Below are positions 8,417-15,308 of a DNA stretch of 15,481 nt, one piece after another. A program made the position numbers and the translations under genes. The notes below the pieces were generated by a model. The model did no database searches. It worked only from the letters and a program-made list of their open reading frames with translations, and was not told the DNA's origin. Source of the DNA: PALSA-1004 sp046715035 (GTDB lineage: Bacteria; Pseudomonadota; Gammaproteobacteria; Burkholderiales; SG8-41); the NCBI GenBank assembly GCA_046715035.1, contig JBKJZR010000107.1:1-15481 (forward strand), read 5' to 3'. The stretch's first letter is position 1. Each line of letters opens with the position of its first letter.

Positions 8417-9250
8417 ATGGAAATCGTCGACGCGCAGGTACACATCTGGGGTGCCGACACGCGAGAGCGGCCGTGGCCGAAGCGCGCGCCGCCGCAGCGC
8501 CCGATTCCGCTGGGCGCGGACGAGCTGCTGCGCGAAATGAACGCTGCCGGCGTGGACCGTGCCGTGCTCGTGCCGCCGTCGTGGGAAGGCGACCGCAACG
8601 ATCTGGCGATCGCTGCCGCGCGCGCGCAGCCGACACGTTTTGCGACGATGGGCAGACTCGATCCGCAGGCGCCTGCGGCGCGCGGCTCGCTGGCCAAGTG
8701 GCGCGAGCAGCCGGGAATGCTCGGCCTGCGTTTCACGTTCCATACGCCGGTGCTCACGCCGCTGATCACCGAAGGCCATATGGACTGGGTATGGGACGAG
8801 GCCGAAAAAGCCGGCGTGCCGATCTACGTGCTCGTTCCGCATTCGATGGTGCATCTGATCGATGGCGTTGCGCAGCGCTATCCCGGATTGAAGCTGGTGA
8901 TGGATCACCTGGGGCTCAACAGCGCGCAAAAGGACGCGGCGGCATTTCAGGACTTCGACCAGCTGCTCGCGATCGCGCAGCGTCCGAATGTGGCGGCGAA
9001 GTGCACCGCGCTGCCGTGTTACTCGACCGATACGTACCCATACCGCTCGCTGCATGGCTACATCCGCCAGGCGTACGACGCGTTCGGACCGCGCCGCCTG
9101 TTCTGGGGCACGGATCTGTCGCGTTCGCCGATTCCCTACCGGCAGCACGTCACCTTGTACACCGAGGAACTCCCCTGGCTCACCGCAGAAGACAAGGAAT
9201 GGATCATGGGCCGCGGCGTGCGCGAGTGGCTGGGATGGCACGACCGATAA
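8417..9250 (+). CDS. Amidohydrolase-2 family protein, cytoplasmic
   Basis: This 277-residue protein is a compact TIM-barrel hydrolase of the amidohydrolase-2 family, which includes lactone and pyrone hydrolases of aromatic catabolism. It has no signal peptide. Motifs: DAQVHIW at residues 5-11, a Pro-His (VPHSM), MDHLG, and GTDLSRSP near the C-terminus. The first strand normally reads DxHxH; here the first His is replaced by Gln (DAQVH), so metal binding may be altered. The start at 8417 has GAGGAG upstream; longer in-frame starts run back into the upstream gene. The gene overlaps the thioesterase gene by 16 bases, so the two are probably translated together. The substrate is not known. It is unlike the Tat-exported amidohydrolase at 255-1751: much shorter and cytoplasmic. 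Confidence 0.9.
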   Translation: MEIVDAQVHIWGADTRERPWPKRAPPQRPIPLGADELLREMNAAGVDRAVLVPPSWEGDRNDLAIAAARAQPTRFATMGRLDPQAPAARGSLAKWREQPGMLGLRFTFHTPVLTPLITEGHMDWVWDEAEKAGVPIYVLVPHSMVHLIDGVAQRYPGLKLVMDHLGLNSAQKDAAAFQDFDQLLAIAQRPNVAAKCTALPCYSTDTYPYRSLHGYIRQAYDAFGPRRLFWGTDLSRSPIPYRQHVTLYTEELPWLTAEDKEWIMGRGVREWLGWHDR

Positions 9251-9705
9251 AAGGCAAGCCGACGCGCAAAGCGGCGGCCAAACCGCCGATGGTATTCGGC
9301 GGCACGCCGCGCGCGCTCGGCGTGCGCATCGTTTCCGTGACGCCGCGCAAGGTCAGGGCGGAGATGCAGATCGGCGAAATACACATGAACCGCACCGGGC
9401 GGGTGAACGGCGGAGCGATCATGGCTTTCGCGGACGTGCTCGGCGCGGCGGGGACCTTCGCCAACCTGCCCGAAGGTTACAGCACGACGACGCTCGAATC
9501 GAAAACCAATTTCTTTGCGGCGGGCGAGGGCCCGGTGCTGAACGCGGTCTCTATCCCGCTGCACATCGGCCGTCTGACGAACGTGTGGCAGACCACGATC
9601 AGCAATGCCGACGGCCGCCGGGTGGCGATCGTCACGCAGACGCAGATGGTGTTGCCGCCCCGGGCGCCGCCGCCGGCGAAAGTCGGGGGCTCGCGCAGAA
9701 AATAG
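9235..9705 (+). CDS. PaaI-like hotdog-fold thioesterase
   Basis: The product is a 156-residue acyl-CoA thioesterase-like protein with a single hotdog domain from about residue 25 to 142. The core motif is HMNRTGRVNGGAIMAFADVL (50-69), which corresponds to the central helix with its Asp67 and the preceding Asn-Gly-Gly of the PaaI/YbgC superfamily. The strand TTLESKTNFFAA (85-96) is also typical. The first 20 residues (Lys/Arg/Ala-rich) and the last 15 (Pro/Gly/Arg) are non-conserved tails. The start at 9235 lies inside the upstream amidohydrolase gene, a 16-base overlap in another frame. A second possible start is 9289, but neither has a good ribosome-binding site. Hydrolysis of an acyl-CoA in the pathway served by the upstream hydrolase is an inference from position. 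It converges on the capA-like gene after only 19 bases. Confidence 0.85.
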   Translation: MARPIKGKPTRKAAAKPPMVFGGTPRALGVRIVSVTPRKVRAEMQIGEIHMNRTGRVNGGAIMAFADVLGAAGTFANLPEGYSTTTLESKTNFFAAGEGPVLNAVSIPLHIGRLTNVWQTTISNADGRRVAIVTQTQMVLPPRAPPPAKVGGSRRK

Positions 9706-9724
9706 GGACCGTCCTTGCCCGGCG

Positions 9725-10768
9725 TTATACCGCGCTGACGAGCACCTCGTCGCCCTGCGCCGGCAGCCGCGCACCGAGCGCCGCGCTGCGGGTCGTGAGG
9801 TCCGCGAGCATCTCTTTTTCATCGGCGAGCTCGCATACCACCGTCTCGTTGCCCGCGTTGTGCCGGACGAACTGAAACGATGTGCGCTGCAGGGCGCCGC
9901 CTTCGAACGCGGCTTGCGCCATCATTCCGATCCAGTCGCCGTGCTGCTTGCCGCCGTGCCCCGTGTGGAATGAGAAGCTGCCGAGGCCGTAGAAAATCGG
10001 CTTGCCCCGATACATTTCTACCGGCAGCGAATAGTGCGGACCGTGGCCGATGACGAGATCGGCCCCGGCGTCGATGGCTGCGTGCGCAATTTCCGTCATG
10101 TACTGCAACACTTCCTGATAGAACCCCCAGTGGCAGGACGCGATCACGATGTCGGCGCGCTCGCGCAACGCAGCGACATCGTCCCTGAACGCACGCAGGT
10201 AGTGCGCGTCGGCCCAGGTGATTACGACCGGCGGCACGCCCGGTCGATTGGCAGGCGGGACGTCGGGCCGCGTCTTGTGCAGGGGCAGCTGGTATGCGGT
10301 GTGGCCGCGGATCACCGCGACGCCCGCGGCGGCCTCGGCCGCTTCATGGTTGGTCGGCCAGTACACCGACGTGCGCTGCAGGAAACCGATGCGCACGCCG
10401 TGCCGCTCGATGATGCCGGGCGCGCGGGCGCTCTGGCGATCCGCTCCGGCGCCCGCGTGGGGAATGCCGAGCGCATCGAGATGCGCGATGGACGACAGTA
10501 TCGCCGCTTCGCCGTAGTTGACATTGTTGGCGATCCCGACTGCGCTGATGCCGGCGCGCTGCAGCGCCTGGCCTGCCGCATCCGGGGAAGCATAGAAGCC
10601 CTCGCCTTGCGCGGAGTGCGCGCGCGGCGGCTGGTAAAGGCAGCATTCGAGATTGCTGAACACGGCGTCGGCCGCGCGCAACGCCGCGGCGACGCGGCGG
10701 AACGGGACGGCCGGATCGGCGACGTTCATCAGGTTGACATCGCCGGTGAGCACGAGCTTGAGCGGCAT
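9725..10768 (-). CDS. CapA-family (PGA_cap) metallophosphatase-like protein
   Basis: This 347-residue protein belongs to the calcineurin-like CapA superfamily, named for the poly-gamma-glutamate capsule protein CapA; most bacterial copies are uncharacterised. Motifs in order: LTGDVNLMN (7-15, the first metal-ligand Asp), SNLECCL (NLE), GIANNVNYGEA, SCHWGFYQE, and IGHGPHYSLPVEMYRGKPIF before YGLGSFSF. In most members the third motif is NNH and the fifth GHHPH; here it reads NNV and GHGPH, so one metal ligand may be lost and the site altered. No signal peptide or membrane segment is visible, which argues against a role in capsule export. The start at 10768 is the first Met before the conserved first strand; the ribosome-binding site is poor. 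A perfect -10 lies at 10803-10808. It is divergent from the MmgE/PrpD gene. Confidence 0.88.
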   Translation of the reverse strand: MPLKLVLTGDVNLMNVADPAVPFRRVAAALRAADAVFSNLECCLYQPPRAHSAQGEGFYASPDAAGQALQRAGISAVGIANNVNYGEAAILSSIAHLDALGIPHAGAGADRQSARAPGIIERHGVRIGFLQRTSVYWPTNHEAAEAAAGVAVIRGHTAYQLPLHKTRPDVPPANRPGVPPVVITWADAHYLRAFRDDVAALRERADIVIASCHWGFYQEVLQYMTEIAHAAIDAGADLVIGHGPHYSLPVEMYRGKPIFYGLGSFSFHTGHGGKQHGDWIGMMAQAAFEGGALQRTSFQFVRHNAGNETVVCELADEKEMLADLTTRSAALGARLPAQGDEVLVSAV

Positions 10769-10802
10769 CTGCGGCGGAGCGCGACGCAAGGGGGATGCGG
10801 GG

Positions 10803-10808
10803 ATTATA
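10803..10808 (-). promoter_or_regulatory. -10 element (TATAAT) of the CapA-like gene
   Basis: A perfect TATAAT on the minus strand lies 35 bases before the start codon at 10768; no good -35 is present. The divergent plus strand has TAGAAT at 10839-10844, 28 bases before the MmgE/PrpD start, also without a clear -35. The 103-bp intergenic region may thus hold two back-to-back promoters. Confidence 0.4.
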
Positions 10809-10871
10809 GAGGATGCTCCGCCGCGCACCGGGAAAGCTTAGAATGTGCCGACTGTTTTCACTGGACGAACT

Positions 10872-12263
10872 ATGGATCAGCACGCCACCACGGATGACAA
10901 CGCTGCCGCACGCCTGTCGGAAACTGCCGCCCAGACGCTTGCGGAATTCGCCACGAGGCTCGAGTTCGACGCGATTCCTGCCGCGGTCGTCGGGCGTGCG
11001 AAGGCCTGTGTCATCGACACGGTGGCCGCGTGCATTTATGGCAGCACGCTTCCCTGGAGCCGGATCGTCGTGGATTATGCAGTGCGCTATGGGCAGGGCG
11101 GGCGCAGCGCGATCCTGGGCACGTCGCACAAGGTGCATGCGCCTCACGCCGCCCTCGCCAACGGCGCGCTATCGCACGCTTTCGAAATGGACAGCCTCGT
11201 GCAGCCCGGGGTCGGCGTGCATCCCGGCGCTTCGCTCACTGCGCCCGGCCTCGCGATCGGGCAGGAAACCGGCGCCAACGGCAAGGCATTCCTCACCGCG
11301 TTCGTCGCCGGCAGCGAAGTGATGTATCGCCTGGGCGACGCGTCGCGCCACTCCAGCGAAAAGATCGGTTTCCACGCGCCCGGTTTGACCGGCGTGTTCG
11401 GCGGCGCGGTCGTGGCGGGCCGGCTGCTCGGGCTCGATGTCGCGCAGATGACGAATGCGCTCGGCATCGCCGGTTCGCTGTGCGCGGGGCTGCTCGAGTT
11501 CTCCAGGGGTGGCGGCGGGATGGTGAAACGCCTGCACCTCGGCAGGGCTGCGGAATCCGGTGTACTCGCGGCAGTGCTCGCCCGCGACGGCTACAGCGGT
11601 CCGGCGAGCGTCCTCGAAGGCAAATTCGGCTATTTGAACGTTTTTTGCCGCGACGGCGACGCCGCGCGTCTTACCGCAGGCCTCGGCACGCAGTGGCATA
11701 CGCTGAAGATCACCTTCAAGCGCTACGCGGCGCACATCACGGCGCACGTTCCCGTCACCGCCGCGCTGGCGCTCAAGGCCAGGCACGGCATAACCGGCGC
11801 CGACATCGACGCGGTCACGGTCGCCGGCAGCGAAAAGATGGTGAGCCACCACGACATTCGCGAGCCGGCCGACATGACGATGGCCCAATACAGCACGCCG
11901 TTCTGCGTGGCGCTCGCGTTTTTTCGCGACCCGCGCGACCCTGCGGCCTTTTCAGAGGCCGCGTTGCACGATCCCGCGATTCGCGCGCTTGCGCGCCGCG
12001 TGACGCTTGAAGTGCACCCTGGCGCGGCGCGCGACAATGCGCTGGCGAGCCGGGTCTCGGTGCGGCTCAAGGACGGGCGGCAGCTCGCGCAGGACGAGGA
12101 GCATTTCGCCGGCATGCCGCAGAGGCCGCTCGGCGAAGCCGAGCTGCGCGAGAAATTCACGATGCTGACCGCCGCGCTGCCGGGCGCGACGTCACACCGC
12201 ATGTTCGCGCAGCTCAGCGCGCTCGAAACCGCCGGATCGTTGGACCAACTGCAGCTCGACTGA
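10872..12263 (+). CDS. MmgE/PrpD family protein
   Basis: The 463-residue protein covers the full MmgE/PrpD fold: an all-helical N-terminal domain (about 10-260) and an alpha/beta domain (about 265-400) before a helical end. Family sequence is clear: RAKACVIDTVAACIYGS, HAPHAALANGALSHAFEMDS, HPGASLTAPGLAIGQETGAN, the GGGGMVKRLHLGRAAESGVL block and the AAHITAHVPVTAAL segment. Characterised members include 2-methylcitrate dehydratase and cis-aconitate decarboxylase. This copy has no methylcitrate-cycle neighbours (prpB, prpC), so PrpD activity is not supported; it is likelier a (de)hydratase or isomerase for another organic acid. The start at 10872 is preferred over 10845 because conserved sequence begins soon after and a TAGAAT -10 overlaps the longer start. 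A VOC gene follows after 15 bases, suggesting an operon. Confidence 0.92.
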   Translation: MDQHATTDDNAAARLSETAAQTLAEFATRLEFDAIPAAVVGRAKACVIDTVAACIYGSTLPWSRIVVDYAVRYGQGGRSAILGTSHKVHAPHAALANGALSHAFEMDSLVQPGVGVHPGASLTAPGLAIGQETGANGKAFLTAFVAGSEVMYRLGDASRHSSEKIGFHAPGLTGVFGGAVVAGRLLGLDVAQMTNALGIAGSLCAGLLEFSRGGGGMVKRLHLGRAAESGVLAAVLARDGYSGPASVLEGKFGYLNVFCRDGDAARLTAGLGTQWHTLKITFKRYAAHITAHVPVTAALALKARHGITGADIDAVTVAGSEKMVSHHDIREPADMTMAQYSTPFCVALAFFRDPRDPAAFSEAALHDPAIRALARRVTLEVHPGAARDNALASRVSVRLKDGRQLAQDEEHFAGMPQRPLGEAELREKFTMLTAALPGATSHRMFAQLSALETAGSLDQLQLD

Positions 12264-12278
12264 TCGCAAGGGGGCGAC

Positions 12279-12728
12279 ATGGCAAAGCTTCGGCACATCG
12301 CAATCGCAGTCAAGGATCCAGCGCAGGCGGCGCAGTTCTACATGCGCGCATTCGGCATGGAAAAGGTCGGGGAGTCCGATAGCACCAACGCGCGCGCGGT
12401 CTATCTCAGCGACGGCGTGGTCAATCTGGCCCTGCTCGATTACAAGACCGACGCGGCGGCGGGCGAGGAACGCGGCCGCGACTGGGTCGGGGTCCATCAC
12501 TTCGGCTTCTGGGTCGACGACGTCGCAGCGACGCGCAAGGCGATCGAGGCCGCCGGCGGCCGCCACTGGATGGGCGATGCGGCGGAGGGCGACGGCTTCT
12601 ACGAGATGAAGTTTCACGATCCGAACGGCATCGTGGTCGACATCACCGCGAATGGGTGGGGCGGGGCCGCCAAGGACGTCGTGGCGGTCGATGCGCCGGC
12701 TCAGCCCGCCAGGCGGCACGGCAGCTAG
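12279..12728 (+). CDS. VOC (glyoxalase/dioxygenase) superfamily protein
   Basis: This 149-residue protein has two beta-alpha-beta-beta-beta modules of the vicinal oxygen chelate fold. The first module begins LRHIAIAVKDPAQAAQFY with the metal ligand His6. The second begins VHHFGFWVDDVAATRKAIEA with His74, and ends FYEMKFHDPNGIVVDI, where the usual Glu ligand is Asp121. His/His/Asp can still bind a divalent metal, but the chemistry (isomerase, lyase or extradiol-type) cannot be read from this. The last ~20 residues are a non-conserved Ala/Pro/Arg tail. AAGGGGG about six bases upstream of the ATG is a good ribosome-binding site. It directly follows the MmgE/PrpD gene and is probably co-transcribed, so the two may act on successive intermediates. 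Confidence 0.88.
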   Translation: MAKLRHIAIAVKDPAQAAQFYMRAFGMEKVGESDSTNARAVYLSDGVVNLALLDYKTDAAAGEERGRDWVGVHHFGFWVDDVAATRKAIEAAGGRHWMGDAAEGDGFYEMKFHDPNGIVVDITANGWGGAAKDVVAVDAPAQPARRHGS

Positions 12729-12739
12729 GGAATTTCCTG

Positions 12740-12768
12740 TTGCGCGTTGTATCGCAGGCGATTACATT
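12740..12768 (+). promoter_or_regulatory. Candidate promoter of the YcbK-like gene
   Basis: TTGCGC (12740-12745) and TACATT (12763-12768) are separated by exactly 17 bases; the matches to consensus are 3 of 6 and 4 of 6. The start point would be near 12775, leaving a leader of about 40 nt that contains a three-codon open frame (ATG CGA CCA TGA) whose stop overlaps the gene's ATG. Confidence 0.35.
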
Positions 12769-12815
12769 AGGCGCCTTTGCGACACCACCCGCCGGACTGA
12801 CACTGTGATGCGACC

Positions 12816-13349
12816 ATGACCGACCGTCGCCGATTTCTGCGAAGCGCAGTGCTGCTGGGAGCCGGCGCGTTCGTTCCCGCGCTCGCGCGGGGTGCTCCCC
12901 GCCCAGCGGCGCAGAGCCTCAGGTTTTATCACACGCATACCGGCGAAACGCTGAGCCGCGTGTTCTGGGCGGAGGGCAGCTATGTAGCCGATGCGCTTGC
13001 CGACATCAGCCGCCTGCTGCGCGATCACCGCACCAATGCAGTGTCCGCCATCGATCCGGGACTGCTGTCACTGCTCGCGCGCATCACTGCGCTCACGGGT
13101 GCGGGCGACACGCTGCACGTAATTTCGGGCTATCGCTCGCCGGAAACCAATCGCGCGCTCGCCGACGGCTCAGACGGCGTAGCCCGGCGCAGCCTGCACA
13201 TGGATGGGCAGGCGATCGACATCCGTATTCCAGGACGGGACCTCAATCAGCTTCACAACGCCGCGCTTTCGCTGCGCAGTGGCGGGGTGGGCTTTTATCC
13301 CCGCTCCCAGTTCGTGCACGTGGACGTCGGGCGCGTGCGCAACTGGTGA
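12816..13349 (+). CDS. Tat-exported YcbK/MepK-like peptidoglycan endopeptidase
   Basis: The 177-residue protein belongs to the YcbK (DUF882) branch of the M15 metallopeptidases. A twin-arginine signal (DRRRFLRSAVLLGAGAFVPA, residues 3-22) predicts folded export to the periplasm, as in E. coli YcbK. The zinc-site motifs are complete: SGYRSPETN (104-112), HMDGQAIDI with His128 and Asp135, and FVHVDVG with His168. Length is close to that of the E. coli protein (about 180). E. coli MepK (YcbK) cleaves the meso-DAP to meso-DAP (3-3) cross-links made by L,D-transpeptidases; an L,D-transpeptidase gene lies 0.9 kb away here. The start at 12816 is the only Met before the Tat motif; the ribosome-binding site is weak. 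It converges with the M23 gene across a hairpin-rich spacer. Confidence 0.9.
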   Translation: MTDRRRFLRSAVLLGAGAFVPALARGAPRPAAQSLRFYHTHTGETLSRVFWAEGSYVADALADISRLLRDHRTNAVSAIDPGLLSLLARITALTGAGDTLHVISGYRSPETNRALADGSDGVARRSLHMDGQAIDIRIPGRDLNQLHNAALSLRSGGVGFYPRSQFVHVDVGRVRNW

Positions 13350-13355
13350 GACGGC

Positions 13356-13375
13356 ACACCGGGTGCGCCCGGTGT
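13356..13375. terminator. Hairpin after the YcbK-like gene
   Basis: ACACCGGG (13356-13363) and CCCGGTGT (13368-13375) form a perfect 8-bp stem with a 4-base loop, six bases after the stop codon. Only two T follow, so it is a weak intrinsic terminator at best. Confidence 0.4.
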
Positions 13376-13377
13376 TC

Positions 13378-13412
13378 CCTCACCCCCGGCCCCTCTCCCG
13401 GAGGGCGAGGGG
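13378..13412. repeat. REP-like palindromic intergenic element
   Basis: CCCTCACCCCCGG is followed by a hairpin with arms CCCCTCTCCC (13390-13399) and GGGCGAGGGG (13403-13412), nine of ten pairs, around a GGA loop. This 'CCCTCACCCC...CCTCTCCC...GAGGGG' pattern is a common dispersed intergenic palindrome in high-GC Beta- and Gammaproteobacteria. It sits between two convergent genes, where it may block read-through in both directions. Confidence 0.65.
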
Positions 13413-13474
13413 AGCGTTGCGGCGCTCGCGCGTCGTTAGGGTGAGCGGACGGTCATGGTAAGCTCCCGCCGCGC

Positions 13475-14113
13475 CTAACGCCTCGTCAGCAGCGGGTACG
13501 GGTTTATCGCGGTGCCCTGCCACCACCGCTTCTCGGGTCCGAGCACGAAGATCGCGAAGTGCAGGTGTGGCGCCTCCGGGCTCGCGTTGCCGGTGCTGCC
13601 GACATAGCCGACCAGTTCGCCGCGCTTGAGCGCTTTTCCCTCCGCGAGTCCCGGTGCATAAGCGTCGAGGTGGGCGTAGTAATAGGCGACCTTCTCGGCG
13701 GGATCGAACTGGTAGACGGTCAGGCCGCCCGGCTTGCTGTTGAACAGCTTCACGACCCTGCCATCGTCGACTGCGACGACGGGCGTTCCCCGCGCGGCGG
13801 GAATATCGATCGCCTCGTGCGGTCTGCCGGCTCCGCGCGATTGGGTGTACGTGTCGGACAACTGGCTTGCATTGACCCCCACCACGGGAATCATCAGCAG
13901 TCCCGCAATCGAGGGCGGTGCCGGGGGCGTCAGCTCGGGCGGCGGCGGGGTTGCCACCGGGGGTAGCGGCGGCGCGGGAGGTTGGACGACGGTCGCGGGC
14001 GGCGCGGGCGCGACCGGCGGGCTCGAGACCGGCGCCGGCCGCATCATCAAGAAGGCGAGCAGTACAGCCGCACCGCACAGCGCCCCGGCTGCGAAAATCA
14101 GAACCCGCTTCAT
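13475..14113 (-). CDS. Membrane-anchored M23 (LytM-type) peptidase
   Basis: The product is a 212-residue envelope protein. An N-terminal signal-anchor (about 3-24) is followed by a proline-rich linker (about 26-68, repeated PPVAPAPP/PPLPPVATPPPP-type units) and an M23 zinc peptidase domain. Catalytic residues are present: His99 and Asp103 in RPHEAIDIPA, His148 in YAHLD, and H183-L-H185 in APHLHF. It is therefore likely an active peptidoglycan endopeptidase rather than a degenerate LytM activator. The linker would let the domain reach the wall from the inner membrane. The start at 14113 is chosen because it directly precedes the hydrophobic anchor; the longer frame adds non-conserved sequence. 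It lies 91 bases downstream of the L,D-transpeptidase gene on the same strand, so they may share a transcript. Confidence 0.9.
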   Translation of the reverse strand: MKRVLIFAAGALCGAAVLLAFLMMRPAPVSSPPVAPAPPATVVQPPAPPLPPVATPPPPELTPPAPPSIAGLLMIPVVGVNASQLSDTYTQSRGAGRPHEAIDIPAARGTPVVAVDDGRVVKLFNSKPGGLTVYQFDPAEKVAYYYAHLDAYAPGLAEGKALKRGELVGYVGSTGNASPEAPHLHFAIFVLGPEKRWWQGTAINPYPLLTRR

Positions 14114-14204
14114 TGCGACTCGTTTTGCGGCGCCCCTGACAGGTCGGATCCCGGCATCGGCGCCTGGCGCAGGCTGGCCGCCGGCGGGCGGCCACACGTG
14201 TCGG

Positions 14205-15191
14205 TCACTCCTGCAGAATCGCCGCCACACCGGGAGCGACCGCCTGCGCGAGCGCTGCCGCGTCCCAGTTGGTCAGCCGGATGCAGCCATGCGACTGCGT
14301 CTTGCCGATGGTCGAGGGCTCAGGGGTGCCGTGTATGCCGTAATGCTCCTTGGATAAATCGACCCAGACTACGCCGACCGGGTTGTTGGGACCCGGGGGT
14401 ATCTTGGCTTTGCCGTGTTTCGGATCGGCATCCCAGAACAGCTTAGGGTTGTAGTGAAACACCGGGTTCTGGGCGACGCCCTGGATTTTCCAGGTGCCGA
14501 TCGGCAGCGGGTCATGCTTGCTTCCGCTCGAGGCGGGAAAGTGCGCCAGCGTTTTGCCCGCCGCATCGACGAGCGTCACCGTCGAGTCGGATTTGTCGAC
14601 GATGACTTTGGCGGCTTTCGGCAGGGCGCTTTGCGGCTCGACGCTGGGAACGACGATCTCCTCGCCAGGGCGCGCGAGATCCTTGCCGGGGTTGAGCCGC
14701 TGCAGCAGCTTCGGACTCGCATGAAATTTTTCTCCGAGCGCTTCAGCGGGCGACGTATAGCCGAGCGCAGGAAGCTTCGCTTTTTCCATCATGTCGGTCG
14801 GGATCGTGACGAAAGGGCCGGCGACGTCGGTATCCGCGATTTTGTAACGCGTCAGCACGGGCGCGTTGTCGCGATTCAGGGCGGCCCAGGTCGCCTCGTC
14901 GACGGTCCCTGTCGCCTGCAGCCCGTTGCTTTTCTGAAACGCGGCAATCGCCTTTTGCATGTTCGAGCCGAACGCCGCATCGATTTCGCCGGGAGAATAG
15001 CGCGCGCGGTCGAGAAGGATCTGAGCGCGCAGCACCGCGGCGCCCTGCGACCGGGGGCCGACGGATTGCGTGAGCTTGGCGTCGTTGACGGCGTCGAAGC
15101 TCAACTGAACCGGCGCCTTCGATGCGGGGGCGGCGTGCGCCAACGCAGTGCACGACGCGACGACACAGGCAAGAAACAAACGAATATTCAA
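14205..15191 (-). CDS. L,D-transpeptidase (YkuD) with peptidoglycan-binding domain
   Basis: The 328-residue periplasmic protein makes 3-3 peptidoglycan cross-links or attaches proteins to meso-DAP. A signal peptide (about 1-21, AHA-A site) is followed by a peptidoglycan-binding-1 domain (about 50-106, LLDRARYSPGEIDAAFGSNM and the following helix), a degenerate LysM-like segment (about 147-182, ending RPGEEIVVPS) and a YkuD catalytic domain (about 195-327). The active-site motif is intact: HGTPEPSTIG (His287) and SHGCIRL with Cys303. The start codon is TTG at 15191: AGGAG lies eight bases upstream and the signal peptide begins at once, with no in-frame ATG nearby. The rare start may hold translation down. 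The M23 peptidase gene follows on the same strand, and a MepK-like gene lies opposite. Confidence 0.93.
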   Translation of the reverse strand: MNIRLFLACVVASCTALAHAAPASKAPVQLSFDAVNDAKLTQSVGPRSQGAAVLRAQILLDRARYSPGEIDAAFGSNMQKAIAAFQKSNGLQATGTVDEATWAALNRDNAPVLTRYKIADTDVAGPFVTIPTDMMEKAKLPALGYTSPAEALGEKFHASPKLLQRLNPGKDLARPGEEIVVPSVEPQSALPKAAKVIVDKSDSTVTLVDAAGKTLAHFPASSGSKHDPLPIGTWKIQGVAQNPVFHYNPKLFWDADPKHGKAKIPPGPNNPVGVVWVDLSKEHYGIHGTPEPSTIGKTQSHGCIRLTNWDAAALAQAVAPGVAAILQE

Positions 15192-15215
15192 GTTCGATCT
15201 CCTGTTGCGAATCTC

Positions 15216-15228
15216 TTACCGCTGGTAA
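15216..15228. promoter_or_regulatory. Dyad in the leader of the L,D-transpeptidase gene
   Basis: TTACC-GCT-GGTAA is a perfect 5-bp-arm dyad 25-37 bases upstream of the TTG start. A second dyad, GCGCAC-T-GTGCGC, lies at 15250-15262. Both fall in the 117-bp spacer between this gene and the SMP-30 gene and could be operator sites. No clear sigma70 promoter was found next to them. Confidence 0.25.
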
Positions 15229-15308
15229 ATCTTGCGCGGAAACCGCGCTGCGCACTGTGCGCTGGCGTACCGACTTTGGGGCATGCCAGCGGCGCGAGTC
15301 GAGAAAAC

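Noticed and set aside
10034..10897. 287-codon open frame on the plus strand
   Set aside because: It is antisense to the CapA-like gene and shows no domain; the CapA motifs on the other strand decide the case.
10872..12263. Assignment of the MmgE/PrpD gene as prpD (2-methylcitrate dehydratase)
   Set aside because: No prpB, prpC or acnD neighbours are seen, and the family covers several reactions.
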